A stretch of 64,000 nt of DNA from Mesocentrotus franciscanus (Eukaryota; Echinodermata; Echinoidea; Camarodonta; Strongylocentrotidae). A program made the translations under genes and the position numbers. Under the pieces are notes generated by a model. It was not told the DNA's origin. It saw only the letters and a program-made list of their open reading frames with translations, and did not search any database. The DNA is taken from NCBI GenBank assembly GCA_037976565.1, contig CP137679.1, positions 28,827,539-28,891,538 on the forward strand, given 5' to 3'. Below are positions 11,144 through 20,180 of the stretch, piece by piece (positions within the stretch are counted from its first letter, which is position 1; each line of letters opens with the position of its first letter).

Positions 11144-13838
11144 CAAACGAACAATTTCATTGAAAAAGTCTTTTCATTCAAGTTTGTGGAAAGATGCATT
11201 TCAAAGAATTTTTTTTTAATTGAGGAAAATACATTTCCGCAGTATTATTGCAGACATCACCTCCAAAACACTAGTTTTTATGTTATAAAACTCTATCAAT
11301 GTTTCCAATTATTTAGGATTTGTATACATACATATTGAAAGAAAGGTGTATTTCGGGATATTCATGTTTATATATAATTGGCGATATGATAATCAAATGC
11401 ATTATCAAAGAGCAACAATTATTGTCAGATAAACAAAAACAATAACTAAACTGTGTAACAGTGATTAACAATAATCCCAAGTAATCTATTTAAAGAAATC
11501 AAAGTTTTCCTCTTATTTGAAATCCCTCTCAATATTACATTAAATTGAATGCACGTAGTAGGAAATTGATCACCCAAAAATGAAATTGAATGCCCCAAAC
11601 AGACTCATCGTAAGCGCCGCGTTAATTTGAATGCACGAAGTAGGAAATTGTACGCACGATAAATGAAATTGATTGCTCCGATTTTGAATTTGAATGCCCG
11701 AATTCACATGCGTGCGACCTCTATGTGAATTTGAATGCACGTTCATGAATTTGAATGAAAAAAGTGTGAAATTGGCCGCAAAAACCTATATTTGTACAAT
11801 ATTTGATGACTTGAAAGGGATAAAGTAACCGAATGTCATTTTTGGATGATATGCACTTCACAAAATATTTCCCCCATATTTCTTAGGCAGTTTCTTCAGT
11901 TTTCATATACACTGTATACAGCTTTTTGTTATATGTGTGTGCCATGAGTAATATGGCAAGTTATATATTCATGTGTTTAACTTTTTAGCTGAGAGAATTA
12001 CAAATGATAATAAACAAAGATAATGCAAACGTCATGATAATGAAGCCTACATAATTCGAAAACTGAGCAAAAAAGTTTCTCAAAGACCCCAAAGAAACTA
12101 AACGCAATAAATGTTTTGAAATTGAATGCACTTAGTTCAAACATGCTTGCTCATTCACGAATTTGAATGACCAACGAGGTACTGTAGCCGGCATTAGATG
12201 AATTTTAATGCCCTTTGCACGAAATGTACGCTCTCAGTCAACATTTGAATGACCCGATTTGACAATTGACTGCACGGATAGTGAATTTGAATGACGGATT
12301 TTGAATTTGAAAGCTGATTCAACGCTGCGAGTGCAAATTGCGCGAATTCAAATGCTCGGAATATGAAATTGAATGAGAAAAGTGTGAAATTGGCCGCAAA
12401 AACCAATATATTAAAGACATTATAGCTTTCAGACGAGTAAAAAGGTGATACCGTACACACAGAAGGAAAAATCCTGTTAAATATGCACAAAACGCAAACT
12501 TACAAGTCTTGCATATAGTCCTCCGTTTATGGAAAGGAACTTTAAATGTATTTATTTTCTCATTAGTAAATAGTTCTGGTATAATCAATTTTAGATCTTG
12601 ACCTTCTGCCTAGCACACGAGTTTACACATATCTACCCCCTCCCCGCTGCCCCTACTACCGAGGACAAATCTTCGCCCTTGTAATGAGATGATTCCTCTA
12701 AATCCTTACCTGACTTCGGAAACGTCACAACGAAGACGTCATCGGGACGGACTTCGAAGGTCTCCATCGCGTCGATGCTGGATGGAAGAACCACTCTTGG
12801 GTACTGAATGCCCTTGTATTCATGAGGAGCCATGATATAAGGCTTTTCATCAAGATGAATATTTGCCATTTTTACCGGGCTACAGGTTTAAAAGTGACAA
12901 TAAAAGAAAAATTGGTTACTTGAAAACGTTGATAATATACCCATTGAAATAACCAGGCGAAATTTCGATTGCGCTTTGATTACAACCCTTTTGCAACAAT
13001 CGTTCCACATCCGTGGTTTGGCTCAACAACTTTTGATCCAGAGCCCTATACCAAATATGCAAAGTGCATGGGTAGAAAGGGCATTTTTAGCAACATTGCA
13101 TCCATTTTTGTTTCATGACCGTTATTGCGTTTGATGCCAGGAACTATAAAAAGGAAATTATGCTTTAAAATTCTTAAATTGGCAACACGTTGAAAGATTA
13201 ACATCATTGTTTTTTCGATAAAAATTGGGACATTTTTTAAAACTACTTCGACAACATAGTGGCACACATGTAATGTTTTCAGAGACATTTTTCAAGCAAT
13301 GTAGCAATAAAGAAAAAAATATACCATTGTTGCCAATTTGAAGAACAATAATAATTAATTTAGCCCGAAAAATAAATCTTGTCGTGAAAAGGATCACAAC
13401 GCTTAGAGCCTGTGAAGGTAATTGCTTGCGTCAGTACTTAATTTAATATGTTTTTTGCAATATTCGATTTATATCGAAATTTACTTTTCGTACGATTCTG
13501 TGATGTATCTAGACCTTGACATCAGGAGGTAGATCCGTGAGGAGGTAGAAACATGTGCATAAGGGTAATGGGCAACTAGAGAGAGAGAGAAATAAACAGG
13601 GGTGGAAACTGAAAGGGAAGTTTGCAAACGGATAAGAAGAGCGCACAAAGAAGGGGGTAATAACTGAAAGGTTTACAAAAAGTGGCATTCCCAGGTTTTA
13701 TTTGGTGAAAAGGGATATTGCACAGCGAACTGATTAAGAAAAATATTATTTCTACAAATTTCATGAAAAACGACATTCGGAATAAAAAAAAGTCACTTAC
13801 CTTGATAGGATCCTCAGGAAAGATAAAAGACTACCCAT
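420..13838 (-). CDS. Cytosolic sulfotransferase (SULT family), 7 coding exons
   Basis: The enzyme transfers sulfate from PAPS to hydroxyl or amine groups of small molecules in the cytosol. I join complement(420..529, 1166..1361, 2251..2351, 3954..4074, 4408..4667, 12710..12879, 13801..13838). All junctions are GT-AG, phases agree, and the product is 331 aa, or 315 aa if the second ATG at 12867-12869 is used. In the 331-aa numbering the PAPS 5'-phosphosulfate loop TFPKSGTHW is near 65-73, the catalytic His in RSHLQL is near 141, the 3'-phosphate site [10 protein letters not shown] is near 162-171, and the C-terminal [10 protein letters not shown] motif is near 294-303. Every family hallmark is present and there is no stop or frameshift, so it should be active. 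Length fits the SULT1/SULT2-like family, but the substrate and vertebrate subfamily cannot be assigned. The large intron between 4667 and 12710 is full of repeats. Confidence 0.93.
530..1165 (-). other. Sulfotransferase intron 6
   Basis: AT-rich intronic sequence. No gene, repeat family or RNA is recognised. A 66-residue open frame on the other strand at 590-790 has no family features. Confidence 0.5.
1166..1361 (-). CDS. Sulfotransferase exon 6
   Basis: Encodes [20 protein letters not shown] and continues to GYMKKG, the helical region before the C-terminal PAPS motif. The acceptor is CAG at 1362-1364 and the donor GT at 1164-1165. It ends in phase 1, matching exon 7. Confidence 0.92.
1388..1735. 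repeat. GAA/GGA purine microsatellite
   Basis: A run of about 350 bases of almost pure purine on the plus strand, made of GAA, GGA and AGA triplets. It lies inside sulfotransferase intron 5. Triplet periodicity creates long spurious Glu/Arg open frames on the plus strand and Ser/Leu/Phe frames on the minus strand. Such mirror purine tracts can form triplex DNA. Confidence 0.9.
2141..2203. repeat. (ATC)n microsatellite
   Basis: About 20 copies of an ATC/TCA triplet with one interruption, in sulfotransferase intron 5. A second, looser ATC tract lies near 3875-3945. Confidence 0.85.
2251..2351 (-). CDS. Sulfotransferase exon 5
   Basis: Encodes [20 protein letters not shown] and on to FLFFEDVKK. 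The W-G-S-W-F-D-H-V segment and the (Y/F)ED(L/V)KK end are family hallmarks. Donor GT is at 2249-2250 and acceptor AG at 2352-2353. The phase matches both neighbours. Confidence 0.93.
2667..3423. mobile_element. TTAA-flanked MITE with long inverted repeats
   Basis: Both ends read AGGGCAAGTCCACTCC in inverted orientation, and similarity between the arms continues for over 100 bases. TTAA sits on each side (2663-2666 and 3424-3427). A TTAA duplication is typical of piggyBac-type cut-and-paste transposons. No transposase frame is present, so this is a non-autonomous copy of 757 bp in sulfotransferase intron 4. Confidence 0.85.
3671..3862. mobile_element. Short TTAA-flanked MITE
   Basis: The ends AGCGAGACTGCACT and (inverted) AGCCCGTCTGCACT are flanked by TTAA at 3667-3670 and 3863-3866. 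It is 192 bp with no coding capacity. The TTAA target suggests a piggyBac-type mobiliser, by inference. Confidence 0.6.
3954..4074 (-). CDS. Sulfotransferase exon 4
   Basis: Encodes [20 protein letters not shown] and on to LEDFMEE. R-N-P-K-D with the following Ser forms the PAPS 3'-phosphate site. Acceptor AG is at 4075-4076 and donor GT at 3952-3953. It ends in phase 1; the split codon becomes Asp with exon 5. Confidence 0.93.
4408..4667 (-). CDS. Sulfotransferase exon 3 (catalytic histidine)
   Basis: Encodes [20 protein letters not shown] and on through [17 protein letters not shown]. The His of RSHLQL aligns with the catalytic base of SULT enzymes. Acceptor AG is at 4668-4669 and donor GT at 4406-4407. 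The first two bases complete the Gly of PKSG from exon 2. Confidence 0.93.
5552..5582. repeat. Perfect-stem hairpin AAAAGGGCG
   Basis: AAAAGGGCGCGAAC is followed three bases later by its near-exact reverse complement GTTCACGCCCTTTT. The same AAAAGGGCGCGAAC phrase occurs alone near 5284-5298. It sits just outside the left arm of the larger palindrome. Function unknown. Confidence 0.7.
5602..6034. repeat. Large palindrome, arms about 215 bases
   Basis: The sequence reads out from a centre at 5815/5816 (AGTAT/ATACT) as a nearly perfect inverted repeat. The only clear difference is a small insertion in the right arm near 5945. The right arm is the beginning of the 3-kb tandem unit, so the left arm is an inverted extra copy of the unit's first 219 bases. 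Confidence 0.9.
6846..7535 (-). mobile_element. Non-LTR retrotransposon RT C-terminal fragment, unit 1
   Basis: The minus strand encodes [20 protein letters not shown] and [13 protein letters not shown], the region following the catalytic box in CR1/jockey-type reverse transcriptases. After a frameshift near 7190 it continues to [24 protein letters not shown] and a stop at 6846-6848. The catalytic FADD/YADD box and all upstream domains are absent, so it is a 5'-truncated, frameshifted relic. An AT-rich 3' UTR continues to about 6240. Confidence 0.8.
7541..8133. repeat. TA and GA microsatellites, unit 1
   Basis: A short TA run at 7541-7556, GA-rich sequence from about 7880 to 8085 with interruptions, and a (TA)13 run at 8107-8132. 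The long frames across this segment are artefacts of these repeats. Confidence 0.85.
8541..8823. repeat. GAATTTGAATGC motif array 1
   Basis: About twelve imperfect occurrences of an (A)AATTTGAATGCACG-like phrase, spaced 20-35 bases apart. The array ends with GTGTGAAATTGGCCGCAAAA. It is neither a simple microsatellite nor coding. The same ending closes arrays 2 and 3. Confidence 0.7.
9856..10545 (-). mobile_element. Non-LTR retrotransposon RT C-terminal fragment, unit 2
   Basis: Second copy of the reverse-transcriptase tail, with the same truncation point and same frameshift as in unit 1. The relic was therefore already broken before the tandem duplication. Confidence 0.8.
11541..11788. repeat. 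GAATTTGAATGC motif array 2
   Basis: Copy of array 1 in the second tandem unit, about 40 bases shorter. It ends in GTGTGAAATTGGCCGCAAAA. Confidence 0.7.
12118..12403. repeat. GAATTTGAATGC motif array 3
   Basis: A third array with the same style of motifs but largely different spacers, lying outside the tandem units. It closes with the same GTGTGAAATTGGCCGCAAAA phrase. It is therefore a diverged relative rather than part of the recent duplication. Confidence 0.65.
12710..12879 (-). CDS. Sulfotransferase exon 2 (PAPS loop)
   Basis: Encodes [20 protein letters not shown] and on to FVVTFPKSG, the start of the PAPS-binding loop. Donor GT is at 12708-12709 and acceptor AG at 12880-12881. Thirteen bases upstream of the visible ATG the acceptor opens a frame that joins exon 1 without a stop, adding Ser-Pro-Val-Lys before this Met. 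Translation could begin here or in exon 1. Confidence 0.92.
12880..13800 (-). other. Sulfotransferase intron 1
   Basis: AT-rich intronic sequence with no recognised repeat or gene. Short open frames at 13046-13397 and 13576-13776 have no family features. Confidence 0.5.
13801..13838 (-). CDS. Sulfotransferase exon 1 (N-terminal extension)
   Basis: The minus strand shows caccATGGG, a strong initiation context, followed by [12 protein letters not shown] and a consensus donor AG|GTAAGT at 13799-13800. The phase left here (two bases) fits the exon 2 acceptor and stays open into the conserved protein. It could instead be only 5' UTR with an upstream ATG. The in-frame fit is observed; its use is inferred. 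Confidence 0.6.
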
Positions 13839-13922
13839 GGTGATGACAGGAAGAAAAAAACTTCTGATCCACTGTCGACTCGGCTCAGCACATTATGGTA
13901 TTGATTCGAAGTAAGACAAAAT

Positions 13923-13930
13923 TATTTATA
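13923..13930 (-). promoter_or_regulatory. TATA-like box of sulfotransferase gene
   Basis: The minus strand reads TATAAATA about 85 bases upstream of the exon 1 ATG. This would place transcription start near 13895-13900 and leave a short 5' UTR. Sequence match only. Confidence 0.45.
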
Positions 13931-14092
13931 TGGCTCACTTCGAATCACGGGTCCTCTACCAATCGGGTAGAGGAAAGTTCCCCAGACTCAAAGTCACCTT
14001 TCAAGTTGACGTCATATAGAAATGAATATGTATAAGCAAGCACAGGCCGTGAAACGTAGTCTTTGTTCAAGTTGCTTCTGCTGTTGGTCAGT

Positions 14093-14131
14093 CCACAGGA
14101 CTGTAAAAATACGTATTTTACAGTTCTGTGG
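14093..14131. repeat. Hairpin upstream of sulfotransferase promoter
   Basis: CCACAGGACTGTAAAA and TTTTACAGTTCTGTGG form an inverted repeat around ATACGTA. It lies about 165 bases upstream of the TATA-like box. It may be a small foldback element or a dimeric factor site. Confidence 0.6.
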
Positions 14132-14139
14132 ATCGTACC

Positions 14140-14508
14140 AAAAAACATTCGTAGTCGGCGAAGGGGGGGGGGGCTACCTATTTTTGTTCTTGTAAAATGG
14201 ACTATGCTATGTGTATTGTGTAGGCGTAAGAATCATGATTTAAAATGGATTTCGTTCACAGGGGTTGATGAGATATGAGATAACAAAATAAGAAATAAAT
14301 AAATCGAGATTTCATCATGTTATCCTACCTAGCAAAATCAATCGAAATCTGTAAACAATCAATCTTCATTTGATTAGCCATGGTTTACCATGTGCCTGAA
14401 AAGTTCGTAATAAAACATTATTTGATGTATATAGCATAAAAGTATACCACTGAATTTGAATCTCTCTCTGTCTCCCTGTCTCTCAGTCTCTAATTCCAGT
14501 CTCTCGCT

Positions 14509-14546
<38 letters not shown>

Positions 14547-14737
14547 CTCTCCCATTCTCCCTTCGTCCCTTTCCCCCTTCTCTATCTCCCTCCATCAGTT
14601 CCTTAACATATCTTCTTTCACTGGACCATTACGTTTCAAAGATATGTATGTATTATTTTACTGCAGATGCATCATGACTTGGGTAGTGATTTGTTAATGT
14701 AAGCCATACTATTACATGTGGTATTAGACTATTAGTA

Positions 14738-14788
<51 letters not shown>

Positions 14789-14844
14789 CAGTAGTAGCAG
14801 TTGCAGCAGCAGCAGCATAAGTAGTAGTTGTTGTAGAAGTTGTT

Positions 14845-14887
<43 letters not shown>

Positions 14888-15730
14888 AAGAAGAAATATA
14901 GCAGCAGCAGTCGCAGCATGCAGCAGCAGTTAATGGTACATGCAATGAGAATTTAGACAATTCTCTCTTTTTTCATCGCAGAAGGTCATGCCATAAAACG
15001 CAAATACAAATATTTAAAAACAATTTTCATAACCATATCAATCATTACCCATTGAAACTGTGGCCTCTCACTGTGCACTCGTTATTCTACCGCTTAAACA
15101 GTGACAGATCCAGACAGGGGTTGCAGCAGGGGCCACATCTTATTAATAATTTATATACACATAAATACAAACATTGCAGATTACAGGTGTTGTATATCAG
15201 GAAATTATGATGTAATACGTTTAATCCGTACAGTTATATTTAAAAGCATTTTAAAGTATTTATGTTTTCAGTCAAACCTTCTTGGTTGCAATAAATAAAT
15301 AAATAAATAAATAGATAAATAAGTTGGATCACGGTACTATGCCTGAAACGAAGGTAGTATACACTACCAAAATTGAGAAATTTCTGAAAAGGGACATGAC
15401 GATAGATACATAATGATAACATTGACGAATCTTCAGACAAAGGAACAACATTCGTGCCTCGAAGGACATTCTAAAGAATATAATTATTTAACATGACCTG
15501 CATGAGAACTTCGCAGCAAAGCGCGAAAATAATACAGGCCCACAATAATATTATTTAGACATGGCTTGATTAGGACTTGAGAGGTTTACAAACAAATATT
15601 GAATGCATGTTAACAAGTTTAAAATAAGGGTACACAGTGCCATTTGATGATCTGGATCATGAATGGCGAAAAATGGCGAAATCTAAATAAGGAACACTTG
15701 ATGGAATTTCAATTAGAGCTGAAGTTATTA
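14140..15730. repeat. Intergenic microsatellite cluster
   Basis: No gene is seen. The stretch holds a CT tract (14461-14590), a (TTA)n run (14739-14788), a mixed GTA/GCA triplet tract (14790-14930) and an (AATA)n run (15287-15322). Open frames across it are products of these repeats. Confidence 0.8.
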
Positions 15731-16477
15731 CCCAGGGGTCTCAGTCATGTAGAAATACTGTAAGCATGCGTGACCACATGTTTTCCAGACACCCCCTATA
15801 TACCGTGTGAGTCAAAAAAAAATTTACACCTAGAAAATTGCTAATTACTTTAAATATCATCTATGAACAGTAAATTATTATACATCTTATGAAAGAGTGT
15901 TTTATCCCAAATCATTTGATATCATTTTTGTGTGGTATGTGTTCACGCTTGGATGAACAGGAGGCATTGTTTGCGAGAGTGCAAAAATCGACTTGCGCCA
16001 AAGTGATGCCTACAGCATGTATTCTGTTGGGATTAGCGGAGTGAGAGAATGAATTGAATGTATCAAATGAAATGCATTGCATATGCTTTTTGCAGAAGCA
16101 AATTCAGACACGCACACAAACGCACACAAACACGCGCACAAATGTTCTTTGATATTTGATATTCGATATTTGTTATGTGTGGCATGATTAATTTTGTTAG
16201 GGATGTTATTTGGATCTGCAAAAACCGATTTAATACCCAAATCCCAATTGTTTTAAACATCAGATAAGCAACTTTGGCGCAAGTCGATTTTGTAATCAAA
16301 TGCCGTTGTAATTTAACCTTTTCATTTTTTTGGCCTGCAAATGGCCGGACATGGTACCTTTAACGCGGCACCGCGCAGACCGCGTCCAATCTATAAAAAG
16401 CACACCCCTTTATACGCGTTTTCTTGGTCACGCATATGCTTATATATTTATATTTGACTGAGACCCCTAGCCCTGAG
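15731..16477. mobile_element. hAT-like MITE with 8-bp target duplication
   Basis: The ends carry inverted AGGGGTCTCAGTCA followed by an inverted ATGCGTGACCA. AGTTATTA flanks it at 15723-15730 and 16478-16485. An inner inverted pair, AAAATCGACTTGCGCC, lies at about 15985-16000 and 16277-16292. Eight-base duplications are usual for hAT elements. No transposase frame. The right end of another TTAA-type MITE is present near 16320-16365. Confidence 0.6.
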
Positions 16478-16750
16478 AGTTATTAGTCAAGAGAACATAC
16501 AGGGTATTAACGAGTAGGATTTAAATACATGTAACAATGTGAACCTTGTAAAAAATCATATATCTTATACTAAAGTGCTCAATTTGTTTTTAAATACAGG
16601 CCTTTATTCTTTTTTACTTTTTTAAAGTACATTTTATTTGGCACTTAGATGTACATTCTTATTTCACCAACACTGTGTTTTGCTCTTTTAAATTGACAAA
16701 TCCGATAGAACCAAATGCAGGTATATAGTATTGTCGGTGATATGAAGCAT

Positions 16751-17276
16751 AAACACTGTCCCTTTGCAGCCAACATCAAATTCTGTAGAACTTTGCAGGA
16801 ATTATGAATATGTCATGTATGTCCTATCTGTGAAATTTAAACGTTAGCAGTGTCCTAATATTCAAATTATGCAAGGAAACCTGTTTACTTGCTAGACTTC
16901 ACTGTCAGACACTATTGAGTGACTGACTGGCTTTTTCATCTTTGGTAATAACATACATAAAATGAGCTGTAAAGGGTACATGAGCATTTGTCTACATCAA
17001 TAACCCACTTCTTGTAATGGCCAAAATTAAACTGATTGAATCTTTGCGCAGCATAAAACGTATGACCATTCGGTACAATGGTCTGAAAAATCAGACTATT
17101 ACTTACTGGCTCTATAGCTCCTAAGTCGATTCGACAACTAATAGTCGTTATTTTCCCACTTAAAGACATTTTCAAGCCCCTTTTTTTTAGGGAAGTTCTA
17201 AATTAGTATTGTCTTTCAAATGCCGTTGGAATTTAACCTTTTCATTTTTTGGGCCTGCAAATGGGACATAGTACCT
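16751..17276. mobile_element. TTAA-type MITE copy, decayed left end
   Basis: Closely matches the element at 53440-53922 in the same orientation. Its right end reads GGGACATAGTACCT followed by TTAA at 17277-17280. The left terminus is diverged. It landed inside retrotransposon A, whose sequence resumes at 17281. Confidence 0.75.
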
Positions 17277-17280
17277 TTAA

Positions 17281-17488
17281 TGACTGTATAAATGCGTAAA
17301 TAGAATAACACTCAAAATCATACGTGACAGATTTATATTCGTCGACGATATTTCACAACGAATATTAACTCGCAACACAAGCAAGATGAAGTTGCGGTTA
17401 CCCAAATGTAGGCCCTAAAGCAGAATTTAACAGGACGTCATTTAGTTATCCAGGCAGTGAAATTTGGAATGAGCTACCGCTTGAGGTT
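17281..17488 (+). mobile_element. Non-LTR element A, left part of an interrupted copy
   Basis: Plus-strand copy of the RT tail found at 6900-7105 and 9910-10115 on the minus strand. It stops exactly after GAGCTACCGCTTGAGGTT, where element B interrupts it. The continuation is found at 20181. Confidence 0.85.
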
Positions 17489-20180
17489 CAAGTTCAAGTT
17501 CAAGTTCAAGTTTATTTGTCTTTCTTCCAACATGAATGTAATACAATTTAACAAGTTTATAACATGTAAAGTATATATAAGGAACACTTATAAGGATCAA
17601 GTTCATATAATGCATTTAAGTGAGAGAAAAAGAAGAAAAGACGAGGAGACCTAATTAAAGCTAAGCTTGTAGAGGTCAGGTCCCTCAAAACAATAACAGT
17701 AGACAACAACAACAACAAAATAGCCTGGTTTAATACATAATAGATTAAAAAAGAAATATTCGTCAAAGGCGCTAAAGTACTAAAACAAATAACTATAAAC
17801 TATAACCATATGATTATAAACATGGTTTAACGGAGTAATAACAAAAAGGGTTGGGGAGAAGAGACTATGTACAAAAGGGGCGATAAGAGTGATAATAACG
17901 TGGGATATAGAAATGGAGAGAGGGGCGAGAGAGAGAGAGAGAGAGAGCGGGGAGAAAGAAAAAACGGACATACTTTCACTGTAAGCTGAAAGCTAGCTAC
18001 AGGCGAGAAAAGGTAAGTCGGTAGTTGCTATAAAGTAGTAAATTAAGGAATGGATTAAGTTCAAATATAAAACACGACAGCATAGATTAAGAATCAACTA
18101 AGTAATTATTCAATAAGTACAACTTCAGTTTACGTTTGAAGACAGATATACTGACAGAATGGCTAATGCTTGAGTCAAGAGTGTTCCAAAACCTTGGTCC
18201 AGTGCAAACTAAAGTGTTGAGAGTAAATGTTGTCCGTGCATGGGGTAAGTGGAATGCAGAAGCACCTCTTGTGGCATGATTGTGAATTTGATTGTTTTTC
18301 TTGAAAATCTTGGCTAATGCCAGTGGCAGTAAACCTGAGTTGAGATCATACATTAAGGAACCCAATTGCATATAATAAATATCTTCTACCTTTAAAATCC
18401 TATGATGATAAAAAGAGGATTTGTATGAGCACGAAAGTCAGCATTACAGATTGTTCTTATTACCCTCTTTTGAGCCAAGAATAGTTTATCTAATTGTGTT
18501 ATTAGAGATTTGCCCCAAGCAAGCACACCATAATTAATATAAGGTAGAATTAAAGTTGAATACAAGATAAATAATATGCTTTGAGGAAGAGTAGACTTCA
18601 GCCTACGAATTACACCAGTATTCCTTGACAATATTTTGCATAGATTATTTACATGAGTTTTCCACTTCAATTGTTCATCGATATAAAGACCTAGGAATTT
18701 AGTTGATGTTACCCTGTCTATCAGAACACCGTTGAAAATAATGTCACCAGGCAACATCTTGAGCGAATTGCTATATATCATATAATTGGTTTTTGTAAGA
18801 TTAAGAGACAGTTTATTAGCATGAATCCATGCAGTAATATTGCGCAACTCTGAGTTAACTGTTTGCAAAAGGACTTGAGCATCTTTGTGTGAAAAAATAT
18901 GCTTGAATCATCTGCAAACAAAATAAAGGATAATACATCAGAAGAATATTGAAAATCATTTATATAAAGGATAAATAGAAGAGGACCAAGAAGTGATCCC
19001 TGTGGGACTCCACAGCTGACATTTTGTAACTCTGAATCAAAACCATTAATGGATACGAATTGCTGTCTGTCAGCTAAATAGCTCCTGAACCAATCCAGGG
19101 CAGCACCCCTGACCCCGTAATGGGATAATTTACATAACAAAATTTTATGATCTACTGTATCAAATGCCTTAGAGTAATCCAAGAATATTCCAAGTGTGTG
19201 CATGTGGTTGTCCATAGCATTTGAAACTTTATTTATAAAGTGCAGTATAGCATGGGTGGTGGTATGTTTCTCACGGAAGCCAAATTGAAAGTTGGAAAAA
19301 TTGCACTTGTATTGAGAAACTTTACAGTTCTCACGTAGATAAGTTTTTCAAGAATTTTAGAGAAGGATGTTAATAAGGAAATGGGTCGATAGTTCGTCAA
19401 TAGTTTTGTGTCACCCTTCTTAAAAATTGGGACAACCTTTGCAACTTTCATATTCTTGGGTACAATGCCATTTGACATTGACAGATTAAAAATATGCACT
19501 AATGGCTGTACAATTTCTGCTGCTACGTTTTTAACTAGACTGTTGGAGATATTATCACAACCTGGGCTTTTTCCAATCTTCAAAAATTGCACTATACTGA
19601 GTACTTCTACTTCATTTGTTGGCATTAAAAACAAACTTCGCTGGTTAGGTTCTTTTAAGAAGTCATGGAATGATTTATCACAATTTGGAATACCCTCCGA
19701 CAGATTCGGACCAATACTACAAAAATAATCATTGAACTTTTCAACAATAGAATTTGTATCATCTACTAATTCTCCATCAATTTGCAGTGATCTTATGCTG
19801 GATGTTTTACTGTTTCTTTTAAAAATATTTTTGATTACCTTCCATGTTCCTTTTATATCATTCAAGGTTGCCTGAAACTGAGTGGAATAGTAATTTTTCT
19901 TTGAAACCCGTAATGTTGTAGTTAAGGTGTTCCGATATCTAGTGTAATTCAAGCGTGACTGTTCTGATTTAGTTGTCTTGTATTTATAATATAGCTTATT
20001 TTTCTTATTGATCGATTTCAATAGCGATCTTGTAATCCATGGCATTCGGGGGATTTTCCTGTGATTTCCGCTATCCCTTTTACATATAGGTATATTCTCG
20101 TCATACAGCAATATAAATTTTCTAAAGAAGTTATCAAAAGAGCTATCAACATTTTGATCAAGCAAAACATCACTCCAGTC
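17489..20180 (-). mobile_element. Non-LTR element B (CR1/L2-like RT), inserted into element A
   Basis: A 2.7-kb element on the minus strand bounded by AGGTT at 17484-17488 and 20181-20185. The reverse-transcriptase frame runs from about 20165 to 18090 in four pieces broken by frameshifts or stops. Visible blocks are YRPISLLTSFSKILEKL, FLDYSKAFDTVDH, GVPQGSLLGPLLFILYINDF and the catalytic FADD. The end reads TGPRFWNTLDSSI and FKRKLKLYL. The endonuclease is missing, as expected for 5' truncation. The 3' end, at the left, closes in an (AACTTG)n tail. The polymerase cannot be functional as it stands. Confidence 0.88.

Larger units (their letters stand above)
8825..11790. repeat. 3-kb tandem duplication, copy 2
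   Basis: Direct repeat of 5816-8826, beginning at the same TACTAATTGCATG phrase. Differences include shortened GA tracts and a deletion of about 40 bases near 11656 in the motif array. The near identity implies a recent duplication or an assembly artefact. Confidence 0.92.
4668..12709 (-). other. Sulfotransferase intron 2 (8 kb, repeat-filled)
   Basis: The intron contains a GA microsatellite near 4961-5002, a short hairpin at 5552-5582, a palindrome at 5602-6034, two 3-kb tandem units and a third motif array at 12118-12403. 11791-12117 is AT-rich and holds nothing I recognise. Confidence 0.6.
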
